Assembly: GCA_045598945.1 (NCBI GenBank) | Contig: JAZRVD010000033.1 | Location: forward strand, 1 to 25,454 | Direction of reading: 5' to 3' | From: Colimorpha sp045598945 | Lineage (GTDB): Bacteria; Bacteroidota; Bacteroidia; Bacteroidales; P3 | DNA length: 25,454 nucleotides | Shown here: positions 1 through 6,322 of the stretch, in pieces | How the letters are laid out: the number at the start of each line of letters is the position of its first letter | How positions within the stretch are numbered: position 1 is the first letter of the stretch | Notes under the pieces: model-generated | What the model was told of the DNA's origin: nothing | Seen by the model: only the letters and a program-made list of their open reading frames with translations | Databases searched by the model: none | Made by a program: the position numbers and the translations under genes

Positions 1-22
1 ATATGGACAACTGTGTCCATAT
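1..22. promoter_or_regulatory. Palindrome, possible ArsR-type operator
   Basis: A perfect inverted repeat, ATATGGACA (1-9) and TGTCCATAT (14-22), is separated by 4 bases and sits about 100 bp upstream of the arsenate reductase reading frame. ArsR/SmtB-family repressors bind AT-rich palindromes of this general form ahead of ars operons, so an operator is a reasonable inference. No arsR gene is visible; it could lie left of the window. The repeat touches the window edge, so its full length is unknown and it could instead be the stem of a terminator of an upstream gene. Confidence 0.35.
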
Positions 23-122
23 TATACAAAAAAGGGTTCAAGTAACGTGGAAAAAGTCAAAAAAGGCTCACGAAGGCGACCTCTGATAGCATACACTCGT
101 CAACAGTTATCTAATTCTTTGA

Positions 123-584
123 ATTAAACGACAATCCCTAATTATCCTTTGTACCTGCAATAGTTGCCGCAGTCAGATGGCGATGGGCTTCTTGCGCTCA
201 TTTGACCAAAATATAGAAGTACAGTCAGCAGGAATAAGACCTGCCGCAGAAATCAATCCTTTCGCTATCAAGGCAATGCAAGAAGTTGGCATCGACTTGA
301 GCACGGAAACACCAAAGAGCGTAGAATTGTTCCTTGTCAAAGAGTGGGATTTCGCCATCAACGTCTGCGGAGGTGCCAATGAATCATGCCCTGTATTCAT
401 AGGTAAAGTCGGCAAGCGTATGCACATCGGCTTTGATGACCCTACATCAGCTACAGGAACAGACGAAGAGATTATGGCAGAGTTTCGCCGCATCCGTGAC
501 GAAATCAAGAAGGAAATGCAGACGTTCTATCTCGTTGATGTCAAAGGACTTTACTTGCCTAAGTGCTGCTGTTGCGGTGGATAG
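123..584 (+). CDS. arsC: Arsenate reductase, thioredoxin-coupled LMW-phosphatase type; start codon unclear
   Basis: Reduces arsenate to arsenite in the cytoplasm for later export. The frame shows the phosphatase-like P-loop CTCNSCRS (C-x5-R; first Cys encoded at 150-152) followed by SQMAMGFLRSF. The two resolving cysteines of this family are in VCGGANESCP, so the Cys-Cys-Cys relay is intact. HIGFDDP and the C-terminal RRIRDEIKK helix are also typical. Two oddities: the third P-loop residue is Cys where family members usually have Gly or Ala, and the protein ends in a CCCCGG tail. The first ATG (177) lies downstream of the catalytic P-loop, and between the in-frame stop at 120-122 and that ATG there is no ATG, GTG or TTG. 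The true start is therefore a rare codon such as ATT (123 or 141), or the 5' end has been damaged. It is followed almost immediately by the permease gene. Confidence 0.82.
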   Translation: MKRQSLIILCTCNSCRSQMAMGFLRSFDQNIEVQSAGIRPAAEINPFAIKAMQEVGIDLSTETPKSVELFLVKEWDFAINVCGGANESCPVFIGKVGKRMHIGFDDPTSATGTDEEIMAEFRRIRDEIKKEMQTFYLVDVKGLYLPKCCCCGG

Positions 585-629
585 TTGACTCCATTAACCA
601 TAAACTTAAACCATAAACTTTTCAACGAA

Positions 630-1598
630 ATGATACAGACTTTTGCCGATTGGCTTATCTACAACCTCATAAGTCTTGATGCATCATCACGTCTCGGTGA
701 GGCAGTCAACTTTTTCGTCTATGACTCGCTGAAGATTGTCCTGCTGCTCTTCCTCATAAGCATTGTGATGGGTGTGGTCAATATATACTTCCCCATTGAG
801 CGACTGCGTAACTATCTGACTGCACACAAGATGTACGGTTTTCAATATCCTATGGCAAGCATCTTCGGAGCCATCACTCCGTTCTGCTCCTGCTCCAGCA
901 TACCGCTGTTCATCGGTTTCGTAAAGGGCGGCATACCGTTGGGTGTGACCTTTGCCTTCCTCATCACCTCACCATTGGTCAACGAAGTAGCCGTTGCCAT
1001 GTTCCTTGGCACGTTCGGCGTGAAGGTGACAGCCATCTACGTGGTGTGTGGCATACTGATGGGAGCAATAGGAGGCTTCGTTTTAGGCAAGATGAAACTC
1101 GACTGCCACCTCTCGCCTTGGATCATTCAGGTGCAGCAGATGAAGATGCAAGCAGATGAAGAGCTTGAAGCAGAACACGTTCCGTTCATGAAGCGACTGC
1201 ACGTTATCACGAAAGATGCCCTTGGCATCGTTCGAGGAGTCATCCTCTATGTCCTTATCGGTATCGCCATCGGAGCTGCTATCCACGGCTACGTGCCCGA
1301 AGATTTCTTTGCCGACTTCATGCAGAAAGCAGGTATCCTTGGCGTGCCAGCCAGCGTACTCGTTGCCGTACCGATGTATGCCAATGCGGCAGGTGTCGTT
1401 CCTGTGGTGGAGGTGTTCGTTGCCAAAGGCATCCCTCTCGGCACAGCTCTCGCTTTCATGATGTCGGTCGTAGGGTTATCTTTGCCAGAAGCCACTATGC
1501 TCAAAAAAGTCATGACCTGGCGCCTCATCGGCATCTTCTTCGGCACAGTAGCATTGATGACCATGCTACTCGGCTGGACGTTTAATGTCGTACTATAG
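630..1598 (+). CDS. arsP: ArsP-type permease (DUF318/PF03773)
   Basis: Polytopic inner-membrane permease of about 322 residues with roughly eight hydrophobic segments and a charged cytoplasmic loop (QMKMQADEELEAE) in the middle. The signature TPFCSCSSIPLFIGF, followed by GIPLGVTFAFLITSPL and VNEVAV, matches the ArsP/YraQ permease family. Characterised ArsP proteins export trivalent organoarsenicals; the CSCSS cysteines are the likely metalloid ligands. A second, related half-repeat is seen near the end (VPMYANAAGVVPVVEVFVAKGIPLGTALAFMMS). The ATG at 630 gives a normal N-terminus; a TTG at 585, directly after the arsC stop, is also in frame but adds an atypical leader. It is coupled to arsC with a 45-base gap, supporting an arsenic-resistance operon. 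Substrate (organic or inorganic arsenic) cannot be told from sequence. Confidence 0.82.
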   Translation: MIQTFADWLIYNLISLDASSRLGEAVNFFVYDSLKIVLLLFLISIVMGVVNIYFPIERLRNYLTAHKMYGFQYPMASIFGAITPFCSCSSIPLFIGFVKGGIPLGVTFAFLITSPLVNEVAVAMFLGTFGVKVTAIYVVCGILMGAIGGFVLGKMKLDCHLSPWIIQVQQMKMQADEELEAEHVPFMKRLHVITKDALGIVRGVILYVLIGIAIGAAIHGYVPEDFFADFMQKAGILGVPASVLVAVPMYANAAGVVPVVEVFVAKGIPLGTALAFMMSVVGLSLPEATMLKKVMTWRLIGIFFGTVALMTMLLGWTFNVVL

Positions 1599-1657
1599 TT
1601 GTGATTTTCATACATATATTTTCTTCAAGCAATGTTTTCTGGTTAAAATACAAGACG

Positions 1658-1695
1658 GAGGGTATAACATGAGCATGAAGCCTTGTTACACCCTC
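1658..1695 (+). terminator. Hairpin downstream of the ars pair
   Basis: GAGGGTATAACA (1658-1669) pairs with TGTTACACCCTC (1684-1695) with one A-C mismatch, giving a 12-position stem and a 14-base loop about 60 bp after the permease stop. It has no clear run of T on the + strand, so it may be a factor-assisted terminator or a relic of a mobile-element end. Confidence 0.35.
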
Positions 1696-1717
1696 TTCAA
1701 AAATAACACATTGTATA

Positions 1718-2227
1718 CTAATAGCTGATTGTGGTTTTCTTTGCTGGCGCTCCTAAACCAAGTTTCTGAGTACCATCCCAATTTGTGAGTTGGTCGGCAC
1801 ATCCATGGGAACCACAGAGGGAGACGTATGTCTCAGCACTACAAGACATGTGATCTACAAAGGCGCAGAAGTTGCCAATGATGGATTCTGGGAAATTGAC
1901 CTCTCTGGCAGTGAACAGATTTGTCCAACTACGACAGTTGTCTTGTCTGCTCTGCGACATACCCGACCAGTCACATCCATCAAGAAACTGAGTGGTCACG
2001 GACTTGATGCCGCTGTTGCTATCGAGTGAGATTTCTATTTTCTGAGCAAGTGCAACAATAGCATAATAAACACTCAATGCCTCTTGGCGGTTGAAATAGC
2101 AACAGCGGTCGGAGAGTGCAAATTCTCTTTGAGCCTTACGTTCATGATCCTGTTGCGGCCTCCCACAAAGACAAAGACACCTCCGTTGCGAATGCCGCCG
2201 CCCATTTCGTTGTGAATTATTCCGCAT
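1718..2227 (-). other. Unrecognised open frame in mobile-element debris
   Basis: An open frame of 169 codons on the minus strand. Its first third overlaps the IS66 tnpB remnant in another frame (very basic, low-complexity), so only the part below about 2100 could be meaningful. That part contains stretches such as ALSVYYAIVALAQKIEISL and a Cys-rich end, but I recognise no family. It occupies the place where an intact IS66 element would carry its tnpC transposase, and it has none of the tnpC features. It may be a chance frame in decayed sequence. Confidence 0.18.
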
Positions 2228-2304
2228 AGCGTGTTTATCCCATTTCGCATATCCGTCTGTTTCAGATAAAGGTGATAGTTCATCGTGTCGCCAAGGCTAA
2301 ACAT
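2074..2304 (-). pseudogene. IS66-family tnpB (Orf2) remnant
   Basis: The N-terminal 55 or so residues resemble the IS66 accessory protein TnpB (PF05717): MFSLGDTMNYHLYLKQTDMR, then GINTLCGII and GGVFVFVGGRNRI. In intact proteins this is followed by a segment ending in a YxKRLE-type motif, giving about 110-120 residues. Here the frame diverges after RLKEN and stops at 76 residues, so the gene is truncated or frameshifted. No tnpC follows it, and the space upstream before the putative element end is only about 185 bp, too short for a normal tnpA. The element is therefore dead. Confidence 0.6.
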
Positions 2305-2464
2305 GGAGACCTCCCTTCTTCCGGTCTCTCTGCGTGCGTGGTGTGCGAAACGTCAAGGATTGCCTTGTGTCGGGCATACATAAACCGTATGTTTTCATGC
2401 TGTTGTGTTTTGACTTTGTTCTTGCATTTCAATCCGCAAAACTACAACAGCTTTTTTACTCCCA

Positions 2465-2490
2465 CAACGTGTAATTTATCGGGTGCTTAC
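2465..2490 (-). repeat. Possible IS66-type terminal inverted repeat
   Basis: Read on the minus strand from 2490 the sequence starts GTAAGCACCCGATAAATTAC. IS66-family ends usually begin with GTAA, and this one lies upstream of the tnpB remnant in the right orientation. No matching opposite end was found by eye near 1600-1720, so this is a tentative boundary. Confidence 0.3.
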
Positions 2491-2561
2491 GTTATTCGCA
2501 GAATTATTTTTTGCAACATGCCTTTAATTGGCGTTCTTCTGCCACGACATAGCAAAACGCA

Positions 2562-2600
2562 GCATGCCACGAGATAATGAGACACGGCATGCCACGTCTC
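2562..2600. repeat. REP-like palindrome
   Basis: The core at 2579-2600 (GAGAC, AC, GGCATGCC, AC, GTCTC) is palindromic apart from the two AC pairs. A partial copy, GCATGCCACGAGA, precedes it at 2562-2574. Short palindromes of the form GAGAC..GGCATGCC..GTCTC resemble repeated extragenic palindromes dispersed in some bacterial genomes. Only one unit lies in this window, so dispersal cannot be confirmed here. Confidence 0.45.
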
Positions 2601-2708
2601 TACACGATTTTTGATATTAAGTACATACCACAAGCACGCCATCATCAACGTCTGTAGCTATTATTGCAACTATTGCTATATGATGTATGACGGCTTGACA
2701 GAAACTTT

Positions 2709-3281
2709 TTATAAAGCTTTGGCGGCGTCGCGGCCTGCACGCAGAGCGGCGATATTGACATCTACCACCTCTTGTCCTTTGCGTCCGAAGATGCTGACGA
2801 CGGCTTTTTCCAGCTCTTCAAAAGGTATATCAAGATACGAGGCGGCGGCGCCAAGCAGCACCATGTTGCCACGTGCGTGTATGACTTTGGCTACCTCATT
2901 AGCGTTGAAACTGATGCAACGTGGCAGCTTGTCTAACTCGGCATGTATTTTTTCCACCTCAGGATAGTGGGCTATGTTGATGAAAGGGTCGCTGTTGGTA
3001 ATGACCTGACCATCGGGCGAGAGGAATGGCAGATAGCGGAGTGCCTCCATAGGCTCGGAGCTGAGGATGATGTCTGCCTTGCCTTGAGGAATGACATCGG
3101 CAAAGATGGGGTTGCTGCTAACACGGAGATGCGAGAACACACTTCCACCACGCTGCGACATGCCATGTATCTCGCTCTGCTTGACATATAAACCTAACGA
3201 GACAGCTGCATCACTTATTATCTTGGCAACGGAGACAATGCCATCGCCACCAACACCACACAGGATAATATCTTTTTTCAT
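2709..3281 (-). CDS. iorB: Indolepyruvate:ferredoxin oxidoreductase, beta subunit
   Basis: Small subunit (190 aa, normal length) of the 2-oxoacid:ferredoxin oxidoreductase that converts aryl pyruvates from aromatic amino acids to aryl-acetyl-CoA, or runs in reverse, in the cytoplasm. The frame shows the POR-gamma fold (PF01558): GVGGDGIVSVAKIISDAA near residues 9-26, SEIHGMSQRGGSVFSHLR near 36-53 and the NAxxVA/GNMVLLGAAA region near 127-147. It normally partners with the large TPP/[4Fe-4S] subunit IorA, usually encoded immediately upstream. No iorA is present: the upstream neighbour is an unrelated lipoprotein, and a separate promoter precedes iorB. The partner must be encoded elsewhere, or the enzyme pairs with another large subunit. 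Confidence 0.9.
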   Translation of the reverse strand: MKKDIILCGVGGDGIVSVAKIISDAAVSLGLYVKQSEIHGMSQRGGSVFSHLRVSSNPIFADVIPQGKADIILSSEPMEALRYLPFLSPDGQVITNSDPFINIAHYPEVEKIHAELDKLPRCISFNANEVAKVIHARGNMVLLGAAASYLDIPFEELEKAVVSIFGRKGQEVVDVNIAALRAGRDAAKAL

Positions 3282-3346
3282 ATTTAATTGTTTTAATATT
3301 TAACAATGCTTTATGCCTATACCTTTTGAGACATGATAAGAAAGTG

Positions 3347-3378
3347 CAAAGTTACGCTTTTTTGCCCATATAAGCAAA
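3347..3378 (-). promoter_or_regulatory. Bacteroidota-type promoter for iorB
   Basis: On the minus strand the -7 element TAACTTTG (3354-3347) matches TAnnTTTG exactly, and a -33 TTTG (3378-3375) lies 20 bases upstream. Transcription would start near 3340, giving a leader of about 60 bases. Confidence 0.65.
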
Positions 3379-3465
3379 AGAGGCATCATATTTTGGAGCA
3401 CGTTATTGATTGGGCAGCCTACAATAACTTTTTATACTGCTGACTTGATTATGATGCTACACCAG

Positions 3466-3510
3466 ATACAAAAAATGCGAGAACAGGCGTTGCAGCCCAG
3501 TCTCGCATTT
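3466..3510 (-). terminator. Rho-independent terminator after the PepSY-like lipoprotein
   Basis: AAATGCGAGA (3510-3501 read on the minus strand) pairs perfectly with TCTCGCATTT (3482-3473), with further GGGC/GCC pairing inside the loop, and is followed by a run of T on the minus strand. It lies 22 bp after the stop of the lipoprotein gene. Confidence 0.82.
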
Positions 3511-3532
3511 AACAATAAATATTATCTGAACC

Positions 3533-3949
3533 TTAGTCTATCTCTTTTATCTGTCCATCTTCTGAGATGGTATACTCTATTCCTTTGAAAAGTTCAATTT
3601 CGTAGTAACGACCATCATGCTCTATGCTTTTGGCCACACATTCACCATACATTTTTTCGATAGTAGAAGAGACCTCGTAAGGAAGGACTGATAAAGAGAC
3701 ACCATCGGCTGACGACATTTCTTTCCAGTCGCCATCAGAAGAGAACGGAATGTGCGTGCCATCGGAAAGGACGACTTGATAGTCGCACCAGTCGCGCTGA
3801 ATATGCATTATTTCTTCTCCATAGAATTCGTTATCTATAAAATACGCAATCTCAACAGGAAGGTCTTCCACATTTACCGACTTGTGAAAACACGATTGCA
3901 AAGCGAAAGCGACAAAAAGCGTAAAGCAGAAAAGGACAAGACGTCTCAC
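3533..3949 (-). CDS. PepSY-like (DUF2874) lipoprotein
   Basis: A 138-residue protein with an N-terminal signal MRRLVLFCFTLFVAFALQSC whose lipobox Cys is residue 20, so it is probably a lipoprotein. The mature part has two repeats of the PepSY-like/DUF2874 type: one with LPVEIAYFID, then YQVVLSDGTHIPFSSDGDW, and a second with LPYEVSSTIEKMYG, then YYEIELFKGIEYTISEDG. Members are common small secreted proteins of Bacteroidota; their function is not established. It lies 35 bp downstream of tdh on the same strand and may be co-transcribed with kbl-tdh, ending at a strong terminator. No link to threonine metabolism is evident beyond position. Confidence 0.8.
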   Translation of the reverse strand: MRRLVLFCFTLFVAFALQSCFHKSVNVEDLPVEIAYFIDNEFYGEEIMHIQRDWCDYQVVLSDGTHIPFSSDGDWKEMSSADGVSLSVLPYEVSSTIEKMYGECVAKSIEHDGRYYEIELFKGIEYTISEDGQIKEID

Positions 3950-3984
3950 GATAAAAAAAGTATTGCGTTTAACACAAAAAAGGA

Positions 3985-4932
3985 TTAGAGCAATTTCTTT
4001 TTGAGGTTCTCAATCATGTCGACGGTCATTTTTTCGAGGTCGTAGACAGGCTGCCAGCCCCATTCGTTGCGGGCACACGAGTCGTCCATCTTGTTTGGCC
4101 AGCTATCAGCGATTTTCTGGCGGATAGGGTCGAACTTATATTCCATCTCGAAGTTGGGGTAATGCTTCTTGATGGCATTGTAGATAATCTCTGGGTCGAA
4201 GCTCATAGAGGTTACATTGAAGCTATTGCGATGCACGAACTTGCTTGGGTCAGCCTCCATGATATCGACCATGGCCTTTTGAGCATCGGGCATATACATC
4301 ATGTCCATAAAGGTGCCTTTGGCAATAGGGCATACAAACTTTTCGCCTTTGACAGCTGCGTAGTAGATTTCAACAGCGTAGTCTGTGGTACCGCCGCCGG
4401 GAAGAGTGAGATGGCTGATAAGGCCTGGGAAACGAACCGAGCGGGTGTCGACGCCGAAACGGGTGAAATAGTAGTCGCTAAGCAGCTCGCCGGTAACCTT
4501 GGTGACGCCATAGATGGTGTTGGGGCGCTGGATAGTGTCCTGAGGGGTATTGTCGTGAGGGGTGCTGGCGCCAAAAGCGCCTATAGAACTTGGAGTGAAG
4601 ACAGCACAGCCAAAGAGGCGAGCCACTTCGAGGCAGTTGACCAAAGAGCCAATGCCCACATTCCAGCCAAGCATAGGGTTGAGCTCGGCAGTAGCGCTGA
4701 GGATAGCGGCGAGATTGTAGATAGTGTCAATATTATATTTTTTGACAGCTTCGGCAATCTGCATGATTTGAGTGGAGTCGATACGTTCTATAGGACCGCG
4801 TTCATATATCTCGCCCTTGAGAGGACGAAGGTCGGAACAGACGACATGGCTATCGCCATAAATGTCGCGAAGGTTGCGTGTCAGTTCAGAGCCAATCTGT
4901 CCACCGGCACCTACGATAAGGATGTTTTTCAT
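3985..4932 (-). CDS. tdh: L-threonine 3-dehydrogenase, short-chain (GalE-like) type
   Basis: Oxidises L-threonine to 2-amino-3-oxobutyrate with NAD, the first step of threonine breakdown to glycine and acetyl-CoA. The 315-residue protein is an extended short-chain dehydrogenase: NAD-binding GAGGQIG near residues 8-14, the NLAA motif near 73-76, catalytic Ser116 in PSSIGAFG and YGVTK with Tyr141 and Lys145. FPGLISHLTLPGGGTTDYA is characteristic of the epimerase-like threonine dehydrogenases rather than the zinc-dependent Tdh. The start at 4932 (MKNILIVGAGG) fits the Rossmann fold; an in-frame ATG at 5013 would add 27 atypical residues. It follows kbl by about 105 bp, and the two gene products act consecutively on an unstable intermediate. 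Confidence 0.93.
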   Translation of the reverse strand: MKNILIVGAGGQIGSELTRNLRDIYGDSHVVCSDLRPLKGEIYERGPIERIDSTQIMQIAEAVKKYNIDTIYNLAAILSATAELNPMLGWNVGIGSLVNCLEVARLFGCAVFTPSSIGAFGASTPHDNTPQDTIQRPNTIYGVTKVTGELLSDYYFTRFGVDTRSVRFPGLISHLTLPGGGTTDYAVEIYYAAVKGEKFVCPIAKGTFMDMMYMPDAQKAMVDIMEADPSKFVHRNSFNVTSMSFDPEIIYNAIKKHYPNFEMEYKFDPIRQKIADSWPNKMDDSCARNEWGWQPVYDLEKMTVDMIENLKKKLL

Positions 4933-5038
4933 AAAGGATAAAAGATTAACAATAGTTTTTTTTACAAAAGTCTTGCGACCTGAACAATCCACGAGGGAAA
5001 AGACAAGCCGCAAGACATCTATTCAAAAGAAGGAGATA

Positions 5039-6220
5039 TTAGCCTTCGATTTCTTTACGCACTTTCTTGAAAGCCTCGATACATTTGTCGAGGTGTTCGT
5101 GCTCGTGAGCGGCGCTGATTTGTACGCGGATACGAGCCTGACCCTTAGGGACGACAGGATAGTAGAAACCGGTAACGAAGATGCCTTCTTCCTGCATCTT
5201 GGCAGCATACTGCTGGCTCTTGGCGGCATCGTAGATCATAACTGCGCAGATAGCACTCTCGCTTGGCTTGCAGTCGAAGCCCTCTTCCTTCATGCGACGG
5301 AGGAAGTAATCGGTGTTGGCGTGCAGCTTGTCTTGCAAGGTGTTGGTCTCGCTCATCATATCGAACATGCGGATACCAGCGGCTACGAGACCTGGAGCCA
5401 TAGAGTTGGAGAAGAGATAAGGACGGCTGCGCTGACGCAACATATCGATAATCTCCTTGCGACCAGTGGTGAAACCACCCATGGCGCCGCCGAAGGCCTT
5501 GCCAAGAGTACCTGTAAGGATTTCCACCTTGCCACGGAGGTTGTAACGCTCGGTAACACCACGACCAGTCTTGCCTACAACACCGGCGCTGTGACTCTCG
5601 TCGACCATAACCATAGCATCGTATTTCTGAGCAAGCTCATAGATCTTGTCGAGAGGACATACATTGCCGTCCATAGAGAAAACGCCGTCGGTAACGATAA
5701 GACGGAAACGATTCTTCTGAGCAATCTTCAGCTGCTCTTCAAGGTCAGCCATGTCAGCATTGGCATAACGATAGCGTTCAGCCTTGCAGAGACGCACACC
5801 ATCGATGATGGAAGCATGGTTGAGGGAGTCGCTGATGATAGCATCTTCTGCAGTGAGAAGAGGCTCGAAAACGCCACCGTTGGCATCGAAACAAGCAGCA
5901 TAAAGAATAGTGTCTTCTGTGCCGAAGAACTCAGCTATCTTCTTTTCAAGCTGCTTGTGCAGATCCTGACAACCACAGATGAAGCGGACAGAGGCCATGC
6001 CAAAGCCACGTGCATCCATACCTTTCTTAGCGGCCTCGATAAGCTCTGGATTGTCGGCAAGACCGAGGTAGTTGTTTGCACAGAAGTTAAGGCATTTCTT
6101 GCCTTTAACCATTATCTCTGCACCCTGAGCGCTTTCGATGATACGTTCATGCTTGTACAGACCAGCAGCCTCTATTTCGGCCAGCTCCTTCTGAAGATGT
6201 TGTTGGAAATTGGTATACAT
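5039..6220 (-). CDS. kbl: Glycine C-acetyltransferase (2-amino-3-ketobutyrate CoA ligase)
   Basis: PLP enzyme of the alpha-oxoamine synthase family, cleaving 2-amino-3-oxobutyrate with CoA to glycine and acetyl-CoA. At 393 residues it has the normal length. Visible features: SLNHASIIDG with His135, DESHSAG with Asp207 and His210 contacting the cofactor, and TGTLGKAFGG with Lys241 as the Schiff-base lysine. FGMASVRFICG and the C-terminal GQARIRVQISAAH are typical of Kbl. It is the first gene of a kbl-tdh unit with its own probable -7 element about 60 bp upstream. Confidence 0.95.
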   Translation of the reverse strand: MYTNFQQHLQKELAEIEAAGLYKHERIIESAQGAEIMVKGKKCLNFCANNYLGLADNPELIEAAKKGMDARGFGMASVRFICGCQDLHKQLEKKIAEFFGTEDTILYAACFDANGGVFEPLLTAEDAIISDSLNHASIIDGVRLCKAERYRYANADMADLEEQLKIAQKNRFRLIVTDGVFSMDGNVCPLDKIYELAQKYDAMVMVDESHSAGVVGKTGRGVTERYNLRGKVEILTGTLGKAFGGAMGGFTTGRKEIIDMLRQRSRPYLFSNSMAPGLVAAGIRMFDMMSETNTLQDKLHANTDYFLRRMKEEGFDCKPSESAICAVMIYDAAKSQQYAAKMQEEGIFVTGFYYPVVPKGQARIRVQISAAHEHEHLDKCIEAFKKVRKEIEG

Positions 6221-6278
6221 AACAATATAATGAATTTATAAGATTATTCAATATGTCTACTGAATAGAAAACGACTTG

Positions 6279-6286
6279 CAAAATTA
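6279..6286 (-). promoter_or_regulatory. Probable -7 element for kbl-tdh
   Basis: The minus strand reads TAATTTTG at 6286-6279, an exact match to TAnnTTTG, but no clear -33 TTTG lies 19-21 bases upstream. Transcription would start near 6272. A small inverted repeat, TATTCA (6245-6250) and TGAATA (6261-6266), falls in the leader and could be a regulator site, although a 6-bp match can occur by chance. Confidence 0.4.
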
Positions 6287-6322
6287 CTATTTATTTTGAA
6301 AATAAAGGATAACAAAATAACA

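Larger units (their letters stand above)
2305..2708. other. Gene-free stretch with IS and REP-like debris
   Basis: About 400 bp between the tnpB remnant and iorB. It holds an IS66-like element end near 2465-2490 and a REP-like palindrome at 2562-2600. I see no convincing gene, promoter or tRNA in the rest. Confidence 0.5.

Noticed and set aside
1083..1286. Acidic open frame on the minus strand inside the permease gene
   Set aside because: Antisense to a clear ArsP-type permease; no support.
1790..2029. A 79-codon open frame on the + strand in the mobile-element debris
   Set aside because: No family recognised, no start context and overlapping an equally doubtful minus-strand frame.
4162..4941. 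A 259-codon open frame on the + strand
   Set aside because: Antisense to tdh; no recognisable domain and no promoter or start context of its own.
4862..6241. A 459-codon open frame on the + strand
   Set aside because: It lies antisense to kbl, whose catalytic motifs are unambiguous. It is a shadow frame produced by codon bias and shows no known motif.
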